Shown: in pieces, positions 1-9,249 of the stretch | How the letters are laid out: every line of letters begins with the position of its first letter | Position numbering within the stretch: the stretch's first letter is position 1 | Source of the DNA: Vibrio sp. RE86 | Lineage (GTDB): Bacteria > Pseudomonadota > Gammaproteobacteria > Enterobacterales > Vibrionaceae | Reading direction: 5' to 3' | Assembly (NCBI RefSeq): GCF_013114545.1 | Contig: NZ_VTXI01000009.1 | Location: 124,001-188,000 of the forward strand | Length of the DNA: 64,000 bases | The notes under the pieces: generated by a model | The model's database searches: none | What the model was told of the DNA's origin: nothing | The model's input: the letters and a program-made list of their open reading frames with translations, nothing else | Position numbers and translations under genes: made by a program

Positions 1-598
1 CACTACAAATTTCTAGGAACTTTTGGTGCAATTCTGTGATTTGCGGCAAAAGTTTCTCGTTTATTGCATTATTTTTAATCACATAGTCGGCAATCGCGAG
101 CCTTTGCTCTCGAGTTGCTTGTGAGGCAAGAATGGCTTCTACTTGAGATTGATTGACCTTGTCTCTCGCAACGGTCCTTTGTAGTTGGGTTTCTTTATCA
201 ACATCAACGACTAGGACCTTATCTGCTAAGGATTGAAGGTCGTTCTCCACCATCAGTGGAATCACCAAAAGAGCGTAAGCCGACTGAACATCATCAAGTT
301 GCTTTAGCATTTCACGTCGAATCATTGGGTGGAGTAGGTTGTTGAGCCACTCCTTTTGCTCTGGTTGACTGAAGATAATATCACGCAGCTTAGAGCGGTT
401 TAAGTTGCCTAAGTCATCAAGGATCTGCTCACCGAAACGGTTTGTGATGGCGTTAATCCCATCAGTGCCTGGCTCGACAACTTCTCTTGCTACGATGTCA
501 GCATCGACGACCTCAATGCCAAACTCTTGCTGAAAGAGATTAGCAACCGTTGTTTTGCCACTCGCTATGCCACCTGTAAGGCCAATAACCAACGCCAT
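1..598 (-). CDS. coaE: Dephospho-CoA kinase, 3' end outside window
   Basis: Phosphorylates the 3'-hydroxyl of dephospho-CoA with ATP, the last step of coenzyme A synthesis, in the cytoplasm. My translation from the ATG at 596-598 begins MALVIGLTGGIASGKTT, a P-loop typical of CoaE, followed by the DADIVAREVVEPG segment of the substrate-binding region. The frame stays open for 199 codons to the left edge (last residues EICS). The family is usually about 200-206 residues, so only a few C-terminal residues and the stop are missing. pilD ends 2 bases upstream in the same direction, so coaE is the distal gene of the pilus operon, a common gammaproteobacterial arrangement. Identification is firm. 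Confidence 0.95.
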   Translation of the reverse strand, partial: MALVIGLTGGIASGKTTVANLFQQEFGIEVVDADIVAREVVEPGTDGINAITNRFGEQILDDLGNLNRSKLRDIIFSQPEQKEWLNNLLHPMIRREMLKQLDDVQSAYALLVIPLMVENDLQSLADKVLVVDVDKETQLQRTVARDKVNQSQVEAILASQATREQRLAIADYVIKNNAINEKLLPQITELHQKFLEICS

Positions 599-600
599 AA

Positions 601-1470
601 TTAGATTCCTAAGAAGTTACGAAAGTACCAATCAATGATCTGTTCTCCCCACATCAGACTGATCCAGCCGGCGATCGCAAGGTAAGGACCAAACGGAAAT
701 GCTTTATCGATGCCTTGTTGCCTTAATCTTAGCTGAATCAAGCCAAATACAAGACCAACCAAAGAAGAAAGGAGAATGATCATAGGTAGATACTGCCAGC
801 CAAGCCAAGCCCCAAGAGCGGCAAGCAGTTTGAAATCACCATAGCCCATGCCCTCTTTACCTGTTGCAAGCTTGAATGCCCAGTAAACAACCCAAAGAGC
901 TAAGTAGCCTGCCATAGCGCCGATAACCGCATCTTGTAATGAGATTGAGCTAATGCCAAGTAGTGCTAACGCAATACCTGCCCAAGTGAGTGGCAAGGTG
1001 AGTTGATCGGGCAGCATCATGGTATCCAAATCGATAAACGTAGCGGCGATAAGGACGAAAGTGAAGAATATTAGGGCTATCGTAAAGTAACTAAACCCAA
1101 ATTGAGTGGCGAGCATAAACGCCATAACGCCAGTCAGTAGTTCGACTAGAGGGTAACGTGGGCTAATTTTATTGCTGCACTTATGGCACTTGCCACGAAG
1201 AAATACCCAACTAAGAACAGGAATATTATCAATAATACGAATTTTACTGTCGCATTTTGGGCAAGTTGACGCTGGAACGCTGAGGTTGTAAACCCCCTCT
1301 GGCATAGGAATTTTGTGCTCCGGAAAGCTTTCAGAGCACTCTTTTTGCCACTCTCGCTCCATCATAATAGGAAGACGGTGGATCACAACATTCAGAAAGC
1401 TGCCAATGATTAAACCAAAAACGGCGGCTAAGGTAGGGAATAGCCAAGGGTAGTAGTAAAAAATTTCCAT
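601..1470 (-). CDS. pilD: Type IV prepilin peptidase / N-methyltransferase
   Basis: Inner-membrane bifunctional aspartyl protease that removes the leader of type IV prepilins and pseudopilins and methylates the new N-terminal residue. The 289-residue protein has the N-terminal domain with two CxxC pairs (Cys70/73 and Cys95/98) found in the methylating class. It then has several hydrophobic segments carrying the two catalytic aspartates, Asp147 in the FIDLD segment and Asp212 in the GYGD motif. It lies downstream of pilC on the same strand. Its likely substrate encoded here is PilA. In Vibrio this enzyme usually also processes type II secretion pseudopilins; that part is family knowledge, not visible here. 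Confidence 0.96.
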   Translation of the reverse strand: MEIFYYYPWLFPTLAAVFGLIIGSFLNVVIHRLPIMMEREWQKECSESFPEHKIPMPEGVYNLSVPASTCPKCDSKIRIIDNIPVLSWVFLRGKCHKCSNKISPRYPLVELLTGVMAFMLATQFGFSYFTIALIFFTFVLIAATFIDLDTMMLPDQLTLPLTWAGIALALLGISSISLQDAVIGAMAGYLALWVVYWAFKLATGKEGMGYGDFKLLAALGAWLGWQYLPMIILLSSLVGLVFGLIQLRLRQQGIDKAFPFGPYLAIAGWISLMWGEQIIDWYFRNFLGI

Positions 1471-1512
1471 AGAGTACAGCTTGTGTGATGCCAGAGACGT
1501 TAGCCAACTATA

Positions 1513-2739
1513 CTATCCTAAGACACTCATTAAGTTAAAGATTGGTAGATACATTGCAACAACAAGACCGCCGACAACGATACCAAGAAAGATAATTATC
1601 AAGGGTTCGAGCACTTTTCCTAAATTGTCGACGGTATTATCAATTTCGAATTCGTAAATGGTTGCTACCTTGTTGAGCATGTCATCTAAACGACCGGATT
1701 CCTCGCCTATCATCACCATTTGTAACACCATCTCAGGGAAGCACTCTGCATTGCGCATCGCAATATAAATGGGCATACCTGCTGCGGTATCTTTGTAGAC
1801 CTGCTCAATAGCCGCTTGGTAGTGGACATTGTTGGCGGTTTTCGCCGACGTTTTCAAACTGTTTAAAATAGGGATACCTGCGCTAAAGCTGGTCGCGAGA
1901 GTTCGGCTAAATTTGGCGATGGAAGCTTTGGTTATGACCATGCCGATGATCGGGACTTTGAGTCCTAGTCGGCTTGACGCGAGTCGAGCACGAAACGACT
2001 TTTTACGTGCAATTTTGAGTGCGATGATAAGAACGAAAAGAGCAACGAAGGTGATTAAGCTGTAGCTTTGGGTGAAGTAGGACAACTTGAGCACTTGTTG
2101 TGTAAACCAAGGTAAGTCAGACCCAAAGCCTTTAAACATGGATTCAAATTGCGGGATGACAAAGGTGAGCATTAAGTAAGAAACTGATAGCGCCGTTAGC
2201 ACGACCATGCTCGGGTAGATGAGTGCTTTGATCACTTTAGATCTCAGTTGTTCTGATTTCTCTCGATAGGTGGCGATGCGTTCGAAGACTTCAGGTAGGT
2301 TACCAGCCTGTTCTCCAGTGGCAACAAGGTCGACATAAAGTGAATCAAAGTGGGGGCTCGCTGTGCGCATCGCCTTTGAAATTGGAGTTCCGGATTCGAC
2401 GCCTTTGGATATCTGCGCCAGTATCGATTTCATCTCTGCTTTGCGGTGATTGTCTGCCACTAACTTGAGTGCTTGGATGATTGGCACTCCTGTCGCAAGC
2501 ATAGTCGCCAGTTGGCGGGTTAATATCGTGACGTCTCTTGCTTTGATACGCTGAGATAGTCGGGTAAACGCGGAGACACTTCTCTTTTTCAGCTTCTTAA
2601 TTTGAATATGTTGCTCTTTGAGTTTGTCTCTGACCTCTGTTTCACTCAATGCGAGCAACTGACCAGTAACAAACTTTCCGGAGTTATTAACGCCTTTCCA
2701 GCGGTAGTTTTTAAGCTGTGTTTGGTGAGCTCTTTTCAT
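1513..2739 (-). CDS. pilC: Type IV pilus inner-membrane platform protein PilC
   Basis: Polytopic inner-membrane protein on which the assembly ATPase acts to add pilin subunits. The 408-residue sequence shows the tandem GspF/PilC organisation. Two related cytoplasmic helical domains (about residues 70-190 and 270-390, with [14 protein letters not shown] and [14 protein letters not shown] as matching segments) are each followed by hydrophobic helices, near residues 170-250 and at the C-terminus. It starts 12 bases after the pilB stop, so it is probably translated from the same mRNA. Length and motifs are normal for PilC. Confidence 0.96.
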   Translation of the reverse strand: MKRAHQTQLKNYRWKGVNNSGKFVTGQLLALSETEVRDKLKEQHIQIKKLKKRSVSAFTRLSQRIKARDVTILTRQLATMLATGVPIIQALKLVADNHRKAEMKSILAQISKGVESGTPISKAMRTASPHFDSLYVDLVATGEQAGNLPEVFERIATYREKSEQLRSKVIKALIYPSMVVLTALSVSYLMLTFVIPQFESMFKGFGSDLPWFTQQVLKLSYFTQSYSLITFVALFVLIIALKIARKKSFRARLASSRLGLKVPIIGMVITKASIAKFSRTLATSFSAGIPILNSLKTSAKTANNVHYQAAIEQVYKDTAAGMPIYIAMRNAECFPEMVLQMVMIGEESGRLDDMLNKVATIYEFEIDNTVDNLGKVLEPLIIIFLGIVVGGLVVAMYLPIFNLMSVLG

Positions 2740-2751
2740 CTAAACTCCAGT

Positions 2752-4443
2752 TTATAAGTAGAGCACACGTTGAAGCTCTTGGTAACTTGTAATCCCAGCA
2801 ATAAGCTTTTCGACTCCAGACTCTTTTAATGTCTGCATACCATTACTCTTTGCGATGTGTTCTATCGTTTGCACGCTTGCACCATCGTTAACAGCTTGAG
2901 CGAGCTCGCTATTGAAACTCATTACTTCATAGATGCCTGTTCGACCTGAGTAACCTTTGGTGCATTCGCTGCAACCTTCTGGATTAGCGGCGTAGACGGT
3001 TGTGCTTGAAGGTAATTTAAGTGCCTGTTGCTGTGAGATTGTGAGAAAGTGTGGTTGCTTACAGTGTGCGCAAAGCTTTCTTGCTAGACGCTGTGCAATA
3101 ATCAGACTAAGCGATGAGGCAACATTAAAGGCTTCGATGCCCATGTTGCTTAATCGAACCACACTCTCTGCCGCAGAGTTAGTATGTAAAGTGGATAGGA
3201 CTAAATGACCTGTCTGTGCGGCTTTTACAGCGATTTCAGCTGTTTCTAGATCGCGAATCTCACCAACCATCACGACATCTGGATCTTGACGAAGAAAGGC
3301 TCTCAGCGCATGAGCGAAACCAAAATCAATTTGAGGCTGTACTTGTACTTGGTTGATCCCAGGTAAGTTGATTTCGACTGGATCTTCTGCCGTTGCGATG
3401 TTGATTTCTGATGTATTTAGGATCTTTAAGCCTGTATAGAGTGAGACTGTCTTGCCACTGCCTGTAGGGCCTGTCATTAAGATCATACCTTGCGGCTTTT
3501 TAAGTGCATTGAGATAAAGCTGTTTCTGTTGTTCACTGTATCCGAGCACGTCAATGTTCAAACTAGCGGCATTGCTGTCTAAGATCCTGAGGACGACTTT
3601 TTCTCCCCAAAGAGTGGGTAGGGTCGAAACTCGCATATCAATGGCAGTATCTTGGCTGAGTTTGAGTTTAATTCGCCCATCTTGTGGTAACCGTCTTTCT
3701 GCAATATCGAGCTTGGCGAGGATCTTCAGGCGAGCCGATAAGCGACGGCTAAGGTGGTGAGTGGGTTGCTGTGTTTCAACTAAGATCCCATCACAGCGAA
3801 GTCTGACACGATAGGACTCTTCATAAGGTTCAAAGTGGATGTCTGAAGCTCCCTTACGCACCGCATCAAGTAAAATCTGATTGATAAAACGGCTAACGGG
3901 AGCGTCATCTTGGCTTAGGTCTTCAACCGCTATAATCTCATCGTCGGAGACTTTGACTAAAGAAGCGAGTTCTTGGTCATTTAACTCTCTATTAGCTGAC
4001 TGACCTTCACCGATAATGGCTTTGCCGTAAAGGCGACGTATCGCTCCTTGAAGCTGTTTAAAATCAGCCAGTACCAGCTCTATCTGTTTTCCCGTTGCAA
4101 AGCGGAATTCATCTTCCACCTCTAAATTCGTCGGGTCTGAAACGGCAATGGTCAATAGCTGGTTGGTTTCGCTAAGAGGTAGAGCATGAAAACGGGTGAT
4201 GAGTTCTCTTAATCCTAATTGTTGGCAAAGAGGAGCATAATCAAAATGAGTGAGGTTGGTTTCAGGAAGGCCAAAGATGTTAGACAGTTGCTCAGTGAGC
4301 TCGTAAGAGTTTAACAACCCTAATGCTAAAATAGCTTCAGGCACACACTGGCCTGAAGCTTGGATATGTTGCATTAAATTGACCTCTTGTTCTCCATCGA
4401 TCAAATTAGCCTGACGGAGAATTGAGGGAAGGTTGGAAAGCAT
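2752..4443 (-). CDS. pilB: Type IV pilus extension ATPase PilB
   Basis: Cytoplasmic hexameric secretion-type ATPase that powers pilus extension. It has an N-terminal GspE/MshEN domain, a Walker A motif GPTGSGKT, the Asp-box and Walker B region (DPDVVMVGEIRD), and a tetracysteine zinc motif near the C-terminus (CAHC and CSEC pairs). The frame can be opened upstream to 4482, inside pilA. I place the start at the ATG at 4441-4443, giving MLSNLPSILRQ, because it lies just after the pilA stop and gives 563 residues, the usual PilB size. No clear Shine-Dalgarno precedes it, which suggests coupling to pilA translation. Confidence 0.94.
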   Translation of the reverse strand: MLSNLPSILRQANLIDGEQEVNLMQHIQASGQCVPEAILALGLLNSYELTEQLSNIFGLPETNLTHFDYAPLCQQLGLRELITRFHALPLSETNQLLTIAVSDPTNLEVEDEFRFATGKQIELVLADFKQLQGAIRRLYGKAIIGEGQSANRELNDQELASLVKVSDDEIIAVEDLSQDDAPVSRFINQILLDAVRKGASDIHFEPYEESYRVRLRCDGILVETQQPTHHLSRRLSARLKILAKLDIAERRLPQDGRIKLKLSQDTAIDMRVSTLPTLWGEKVVLRILDSNAASLNIDVLGYSEQQKQLYLNALKKPQGMILMTGPTGSGKTVSLYTGLKILNTSEINIATAEDPVEINLPGINQVQVQPQIDFGFAHALRAFLRQDPDVVMVGEIRDLETAEIAVKAAQTGHLVLSTLHTNSAAESVVRLSNMGIEAFNVASSLSLIIAQRLARKLCAHCKQPHFLTISQQQALKLPSSTTVYAANPEGCSECTKGYSGRTGIYEVMSFNSELAQAVNDGASVQTIEHIAKSNGMQTLKESGVEKLIAGITSYQELQRVLYL

Positions 4444-4453
4444 TTGATTACAA

Positions 4454-4846
4454 CTAACAACCAGTAATATTGACGGCGCCACTTAATGAGTGCGTACAAC
4501 CCCAAACACCATCAGTAGTTCTGCTAAGGGTTAAGGTTGCTCCACTCGCGGCCCCTTCATCAATCGCGGCAACTATAGTACCTGCTGAGCCTGAAGCGGT
4601 TAAAGTTAGTGTACCTATACCAAAAGCAGACGATATCGCAGGGAATGACCCTTCTGTCGCGATATTGTCTTCTACATTCGTTTTCAAAGCAGTGGCAGAC
4701 GCAAGTGCTGAGCCTATTGCACCTTTTTGGACATAGTTTTGATACTGAGGTACGGCAATTGCTGCTAGAACCCCTATGACAGCCACGACAATCATCAATT
4801 CGATTAGGGTAAAGCCACCTTGCTTACGACGTTGTTTTGTTTGCAT
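4454..4846 (-). CDS. pilA: Type IV major pilin (type IVa prepilin) PilA
   Basis: Structural subunit of the type IVa pilus (the ChiRP/DNA-uptake pilus in Vibrio). A short basic leader ends in KQGG, cleaved before FTLIELM, with the conserved Glu at mature position 5 and a long hydrophobic helix. The C-terminal pair of cysteines (WGC and ITGC) would form the D-region disulfide loop. The 130-residue precursor is rather short and Ala/Ser/Thr-rich in its globular part, which fits the hypervariable nature of Vibrio PilA. A strong Shine-Dalgarno (GGAGAG, about 4853-4858 on the minus strand) precedes the ATG. It heads pilA-pilB-pilC-pilD-coaE. Confidence 0.95.
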   Translation of the reverse strand: MQTKQRRKQGGFTLIELMIVVAVIGVLAAIAVPQYQNYVQKGAIGSALASATALKTNVEDNIATEGSFPAISSAFGIGTLTLTASGSAGTIVAAIDEGAASGATLTLSRTTDGVWGCTHSLSGAVNITGC

Positions 4847-5031
4847 TATTTCTCTCCGTAGATGAAATGCTAAAAAGTACAGAGAGGATAGTGGGCTTAG
4901 TGTTTGGCGGGTAACGGTCGCGAGGTGCTTTCCGAGTAGGGTAAGAAAAGTTGGTAATCTCTTTCATTGGGTGCACACACTCATTCGAGTGAGCGCAAAG
5001 TTTCAAATATTATGTCTTACAATTAATACAA

Positions 5032-5057
5032 AAATAGAGGCACTATGGCCTCTATTT
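5032..5057 (-). terminator. Rho-independent terminator after nadC
   Basis: Read on the minus strand, a 10-bp stem AAATAGAGGC pairs across a short loop and is followed by a T-rich run. It lies 27 bases beyond the nadC stop and would separate nadC from the pilA promoter region. Confidence 0.75.
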
Positions 5058-5083
5058 ACTGTCTGAAAAATAAGACAATTATT

Positions 5084-6064
<981 letters not shown>

Positions 6065-6116
6065 TCATTACCAAAGGGATAAAATCACAATTGATTAGGA
6101 TAAAAAGAGCTGAAAA

Positions 6117-6662
6117 ATGATTGATAACCAAGGCTGGTATAGCGCAGCAAGGCATGTCCCTTCCCCGTTTTATGACCAAAGAACCGACGAGAAAGATATC
6201 TCGCTTTTAGTGGTACACAATATCAGTCTTCCTCCTGGCCAGTTTGGTGGCCCTTATATCGAACAGTTTTTCACGGGCAATTTGGATCCTAACGATCACC
6301 CGTTTTTTAAAGTGATTCATAAAATGGGGGTATCGGCACATTGCTTGATTCGCCGAGATGGTGAAGTCGTTCAGTTTGTCCCTTTTAACGCTAGAGCATG
6401 GCATGCAGGCGTGTCGAGCTTTGCAGGGCGGGAAAAATGTAATGACTATTCGATTGGTATTGAGCTAGAAGGGAGTGATTTTGTTGCCTATACCGACGAG
6501 CAATATGCAGCACTGATGGATCTTACCAAGTTGCTACAACAGCGTTTTCCGCTCATTACCTTGCCAAGAATCACTGGGCATCAATACATTGCGCCGCTGC
6601 GAAAAACGGATCCGGGGTTGGTGTTTGATTGGGCACGATTTAGAAGTGGGTTACGAAATTGA
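6117..6662 (+). CDS. ampD: N-acetylmuramyl-L-alanine amidase AmpD (cytoplasmic)
   Basis: Cleaves the stem peptide from 1,6-anhydro-muropeptides in the cytoplasm during cell wall recycling, keeping AmpR-type induction of beta-lactamase low. At 181 residues it is standard length with no signal peptide. The zinc ligands and catalytic residues are all present: His34 (VVHNIS), Glu116 (GIELEG), His155 (GHQYIAP), and Lys163 with Asp165 (RKTDPG). It is transcribed away from nadC from a shared 136-base interval. No ampR or ampE is seen next to it. Confidence 0.96.
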   Translation: MIDNQGWYSAARHVPSPFYDQRTDEKDISLLVVHNISLPPGQFGGPYIEQFFTGNLDPNDHPFFKVIHKMGVSAHCLIRRDGEVVQFVPFNARAWHAGVSSFAGREKCNDYSIGIELEGSDFVAYTDEQYAALMDLTKLLQQRFPLITLPRITGHQYIAPLRKTDPGLVFDWARFRSGLRN

Positions 6663-6683
6663 TTTGGCAATAAACAGAGTCGT

Positions 6684-6788
6684 GGTCATTCCATAGAGTG
6701 ACGAAGGAGCGAGTAGGGAATCTCATCTGGTTCTCGGGTAGCTTTAAGAGATTCTCAACTCTCTCGTACCTCGCTCTCGAGGATGACC
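6684..6788. repeat. Dispersed imperfect palindromic repeat, copy A
   Basis: About 105 bp between ampD and fldB. It begins GGTCATTCC and ends with GAGGATGACC, so the ends are imperfect inverted repeats, and it contains GAAGGAGCGAGTAGGGAATCTC. Its first 40 bases match 10996-11035 at 38 positions, and its right end resembles 18538-18572. It looks like a non-coding REP/MITE-like family with no ORF. Confidence 0.75.
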
Positions 6789-6797
6789 AAAATACAA

Positions 6798-6822
6798 AGG
6801 GTTGAAGCAAAGCGCCAACCCT
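6798..6822. terminator. Bidirectional terminator between ampD and fldB
   Basis: AGGGTTG and CAACCCT flank an 11-base loop, with T-rich sequence on both sides (AATTTTCT rightward, TTGTATTTT leftward). It sits between two convergent genes. Confidence 0.6.
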
Positions 6823-6839
6823 CTGAAATTTTCTCGCTT

Positions 6840-7361
6840 CTAAAGCGTCTCTTGATACTCAACGAGAACTTGCTCAACCCAAGTGGCGATACGTTCGTCG
6901 CTTAGCTCATATTGAGAATCTTCATCCAGTGCGAGGCCAACAAATTGACTGTTATCTTCAGTCAGCGCTTTTGACGCCTCAAACTCGTAGCTGTCATCGT
7001 TTGGCCAGTAGCCGATGATATTAGCGCCAGTCGCTTTGAGCTCATCATGCAACATGCCCATCGCATCTAGGTACCATTCACCATAGCCTTCTTGGTCACC
7101 AAGGCCGTACAAAGCAACGGTTTTGCCCTTTAAGTCGATGTCACTAACTTGGTCCCATAACTCATTCCAATCTTCCTGGATCTCGCCGAAGTCCCAAGTG
7201 GAAATGCCTAAGATAAGAAGATCATAATCAGTCATTAAAGAGAGCGGGGACTCTTTCACATTGTGGATATCAACTAACTCTTCACCGATGATGGCACGAA
7301 TCTTCTCTGCCGCCATTTCGGTGTAACAGGTGGTTGAGCCATAAAAGAGACCAATTTTCAT
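6840..7361 (-). CDS. fldB: Flavodoxin 2 FldB
   Basis: Small FMN-binding electron carrier. It has the phosphate-binding loop [13 protein letters not shown] at the N-terminus, the [10 protein letters not shown] segment of the isoalloxazine pocket, and [19 protein letters not shown], all very close to FldB rather than FldA as I recall them. A second start three codons upstream (7370) gives MHTMKIG; I prefer the inner ATG at 7361 (173 residues), but neither has a clear Shine-Dalgarno. The fldB-xerD-dsbC-recJ neighbourhood is the same as in enteric bacteria and supports the assignment. Confidence 0.92.
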   Translation of the reverse strand: MKIGLFYGSTTCYTEMAAEKIRAIIGEELVDIHNVKESPLSLMTDYDLLILGISTWDFGEIQEDWNELWDQVSDIDLKGKTVALYGLGDQEGYGEWYLDAMGMLHDELKATGANIIGYWPNDDSYEFEASKALTEDNSQFVGLALDEDSQYELSDERIATWVEQVLVEYQETL

Positions 7362-7512
7362 AGTATGCATTTCTAGTGTTGGAATGGATGGTGAATTCTA
7401 ACCACAAAATGGCGAGCTTTGCAGCGAATATCCGTTGTGAGGATGAATTTTTATGGCTTTATTGCCGTCAGACACTTACATTTGAGCGCATAACGAAAAT
7501 AAGAGGTGTGCT

Positions 7513-8421
7513 GTGTCAGAACAAATGTCACCCGACCAAGGCATTGTCGAACAGTTTTTGGATGCGATGTGGATGGAGCGAGGGTTGTCAGAAAACACCT
7601 TGGCTTCTTATCGCACAGACTTAGTCAAACTGCTGCAATGGATGTCTGCGAACAACTACAAGTTGGATTTTATTAGCCTGTCAGGCTTACAAGAGTATCA
7701 AGCGTGGCTGGTGGATGAAGGTTACAAACAGACGTCACGGGCGAGAATGCTTTCGGCTATTCGTCGCTTGTTCCAATATCTGCATCGTGAAAAAGTGCGT
7801 GCCGATGACCCGAGTGCTTTGCTGGTGAGCCCTAAACTGCCGAAGCGATTGCCAAAAGATCTCAGTGAAGAGCAGGTCGATGCCTTGCTTGACGCTCCAG
7901 ATCCTAACGATCCAATGGAGCTGAGAGATAAAGCGATGTTGGAACTGCTTTACGCGACTGGGCTGCGTGTGACGGAGCTAGTGAGCCTAACGATGGAAAA
8001 CGTCAGTCTTCGTCAAGGCGTGGTGCGTGTTACAGGTAAAGGTGGCAAAGAACGCTTAGTGCCAATGGGTGAAAATGCCGTCGATTGGATTGAAACTTTT
8101 TTGCAGCAAGGGCGGTCTGAGTTACTTGGGGAAAAAACCTCTGATGTGGTTTTTCCAAGTAAACGAGCAAGACAAATGACCCGCCAAACCTTTTGGCATC
8201 GTATCAAGCATTATGCAGTGCTGGCAGGGATTGATACCGAGCTGTTATCGCCCCATGTATTACGACACGCTTTTGCGACGCACTTACTGAATTATGGTGC
8301 GGATTTACGTGTGGTACAGATGCTTTTGGGCCATAGTGACTTGTCGACAACACAAATTTATACTCATGTAGCAACCGAACGACTCAAACAGCTACACAGT
8401 GAGCATCACCCAAGAGCATAA
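7513..8421 (+). CDS. xerD: Site-specific tyrosine recombinase XerD
   Basis: Partner of XerC in resolving chromosome dimers at dif, activated by FtsK; in Vibrio also exploited by dif-integrating phages. The 302-residue protein has an N-terminal SAM-like core-binding domain (about 10-95) and the catalytic domain with all active residues: Arg152, Lys176, His248, Arg251, His274 and nucleophile Tyr283. The start is GTG at 7513, supported by AAGAGG six bases upstream. dsbC follows after 41 bases, so xerD-dsbC-recJ are probably co-transcribed. Confidence 0.97.
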   Translation: MSEQMSPDQGIVEQFLDAMWMERGLSENTLASYRTDLVKLLQWMSANNYKLDFISLSGLQEYQAWLVDEGYKQTSRARMLSAIRRLFQYLHREKVRADDPSALLVSPKLPKRLPKDLSEEQVDALLDAPDPNDPMELRDKAMLELLYATGLRVTELVSLTMENVSLRQGVVRVTGKGGKERLVPMGENAVDWIETFLQQGRSELLGEKTSDVVFPSKRARQMTRQTFWHRIKHYAVLAGIDTELLSPHVLRHAFATHLLNYGADLRVVQMLLGHSDLSTTQIYTHVATERLKQLHSEHHPRA

Positions 8422-8462
8422 CGAATCTTGGCTATAACCCAATTTTGATTAAGGTGAACTCA

Positions 8463-9209
8463 ATGCGCGTATTACGCCGAATGACTCTACTTACACTACC
8501 ATTAATGCTTGCCGCACAATCAGTATCAGCAGCGGAAGTGAAATTTGATAAAGCTCAGCTAGAAGAACGCTTTGCTAAGCTAGGCCTTGAAGTGAATGGC
8601 GTTGCCCCTGCGGATATTGAAGGCCTAATTGAAGTTCAGACCAGTGGCGGTATTTTATTTGCTTCTCCAGATGGTGAATACTTCTTAGCGGGTACCTTGT
8701 ATAAGCTTGATGAAAATGGTCAGTACGAAGACGTGCTGGCAAAACGTCAAGCGCCTATCAATGCTGCGAAGATTGAATCATTTAAAGACAGCATGATTGA
8801 ATTCAAAGCAAAAGACGAGAAGTACGTTATCTCTGTCTTCACTGATATCACGTGTGGTTATTGTGTTCGTCTGCATAGTCAGATGAAAGATTACAATGAT
8901 TTAGGCATTACTGTTCGCTACCTAGCATATCCTCGCCAAGGTGCAGCAGGTGATGTGGCTGATCAAATGGCCGCAATTTGGGGAGCTGAAGATCCTCAAA
9001 GCGCGATGCACAGCGGTAAGATTAAACGTGAGTTCCCTGAAAAATCAGAAGACTTTACGAAGTACCAACAGATCATCAAAGAGCACTACGCATTGGGTCG
9101 TGAGCTTGGTATCAGTGGTACACCAGCGATATTCTTACCCAATGGTGAGATGGTGGGTGGCTACCTTCCTCCTGAGCAATTAATGCAACGTCTTCAGCAA
9201 ACTCAATAA
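8463..9209 (+). CDS. dsbC: Periplasmic thiol:disulfide isomerase DsbC
   Basis: Isomerises wrong disulfides in periplasmic proteins; kept reduced by DsbD. A signal peptide of about 23 residues (cleaved after VSA) is followed by a dimerisation domain and a thioredoxin fold with the active site CGYC at Cys131-Cys134. A cis-proline loop GTPAIF lies near the C-terminus. The frame opens at 8445, but the ATG at 8463 has AAGGTG about 8 bases upstream and directly begins a basic signal peptide, so I use it (248 residues). Confidence 0.96.
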   Translation: MRVLRRMTLLTLPLMLAAQSVSAAEVKFDKAQLEERFAKLGLEVNGVAPADIEGLIEVQTSGGILFASPDGEYFLAGTLYKLDENGQYEDVLAKRQAPINAAKIESFKDSMIEFKAKDEKYVISVFTDITCGYCVRLHSQMKDYNDLGITVRYLAYPRQGAAGDVADQMAAIWGAEDPQSAMHSGKIKREFPEKSEDFTKYQQIIKEHYALGRELGISGTPAIFLPNGEMVGGYLPPEQLMQRLQQTQ

Positions 9210-9217
9210 TTCGGAAT

Positions 9218-9249
9218 AGAGCCTCATCACGAGGCTCTTAAATTTTTTA
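9218..9249 (+). terminator. Hairpin plus T-run between dsbC and recJ
   Basis: AGAGCCTC and GAGGCTCT around a 5-base loop are followed by TTAAATTTTTT that runs into the recJ ATG. It has terminator or attenuator form and could reduce read-through from dsbC into recJ. Confidence 0.6.

Noticed and set aside
4824..5006. 60-codon minus-strand ORF overlapping the pilA start
   Set aside because: It covers the pilA promoter/leader, overlaps pilA out of frame, and has no ribosome site or recognisable protein features.
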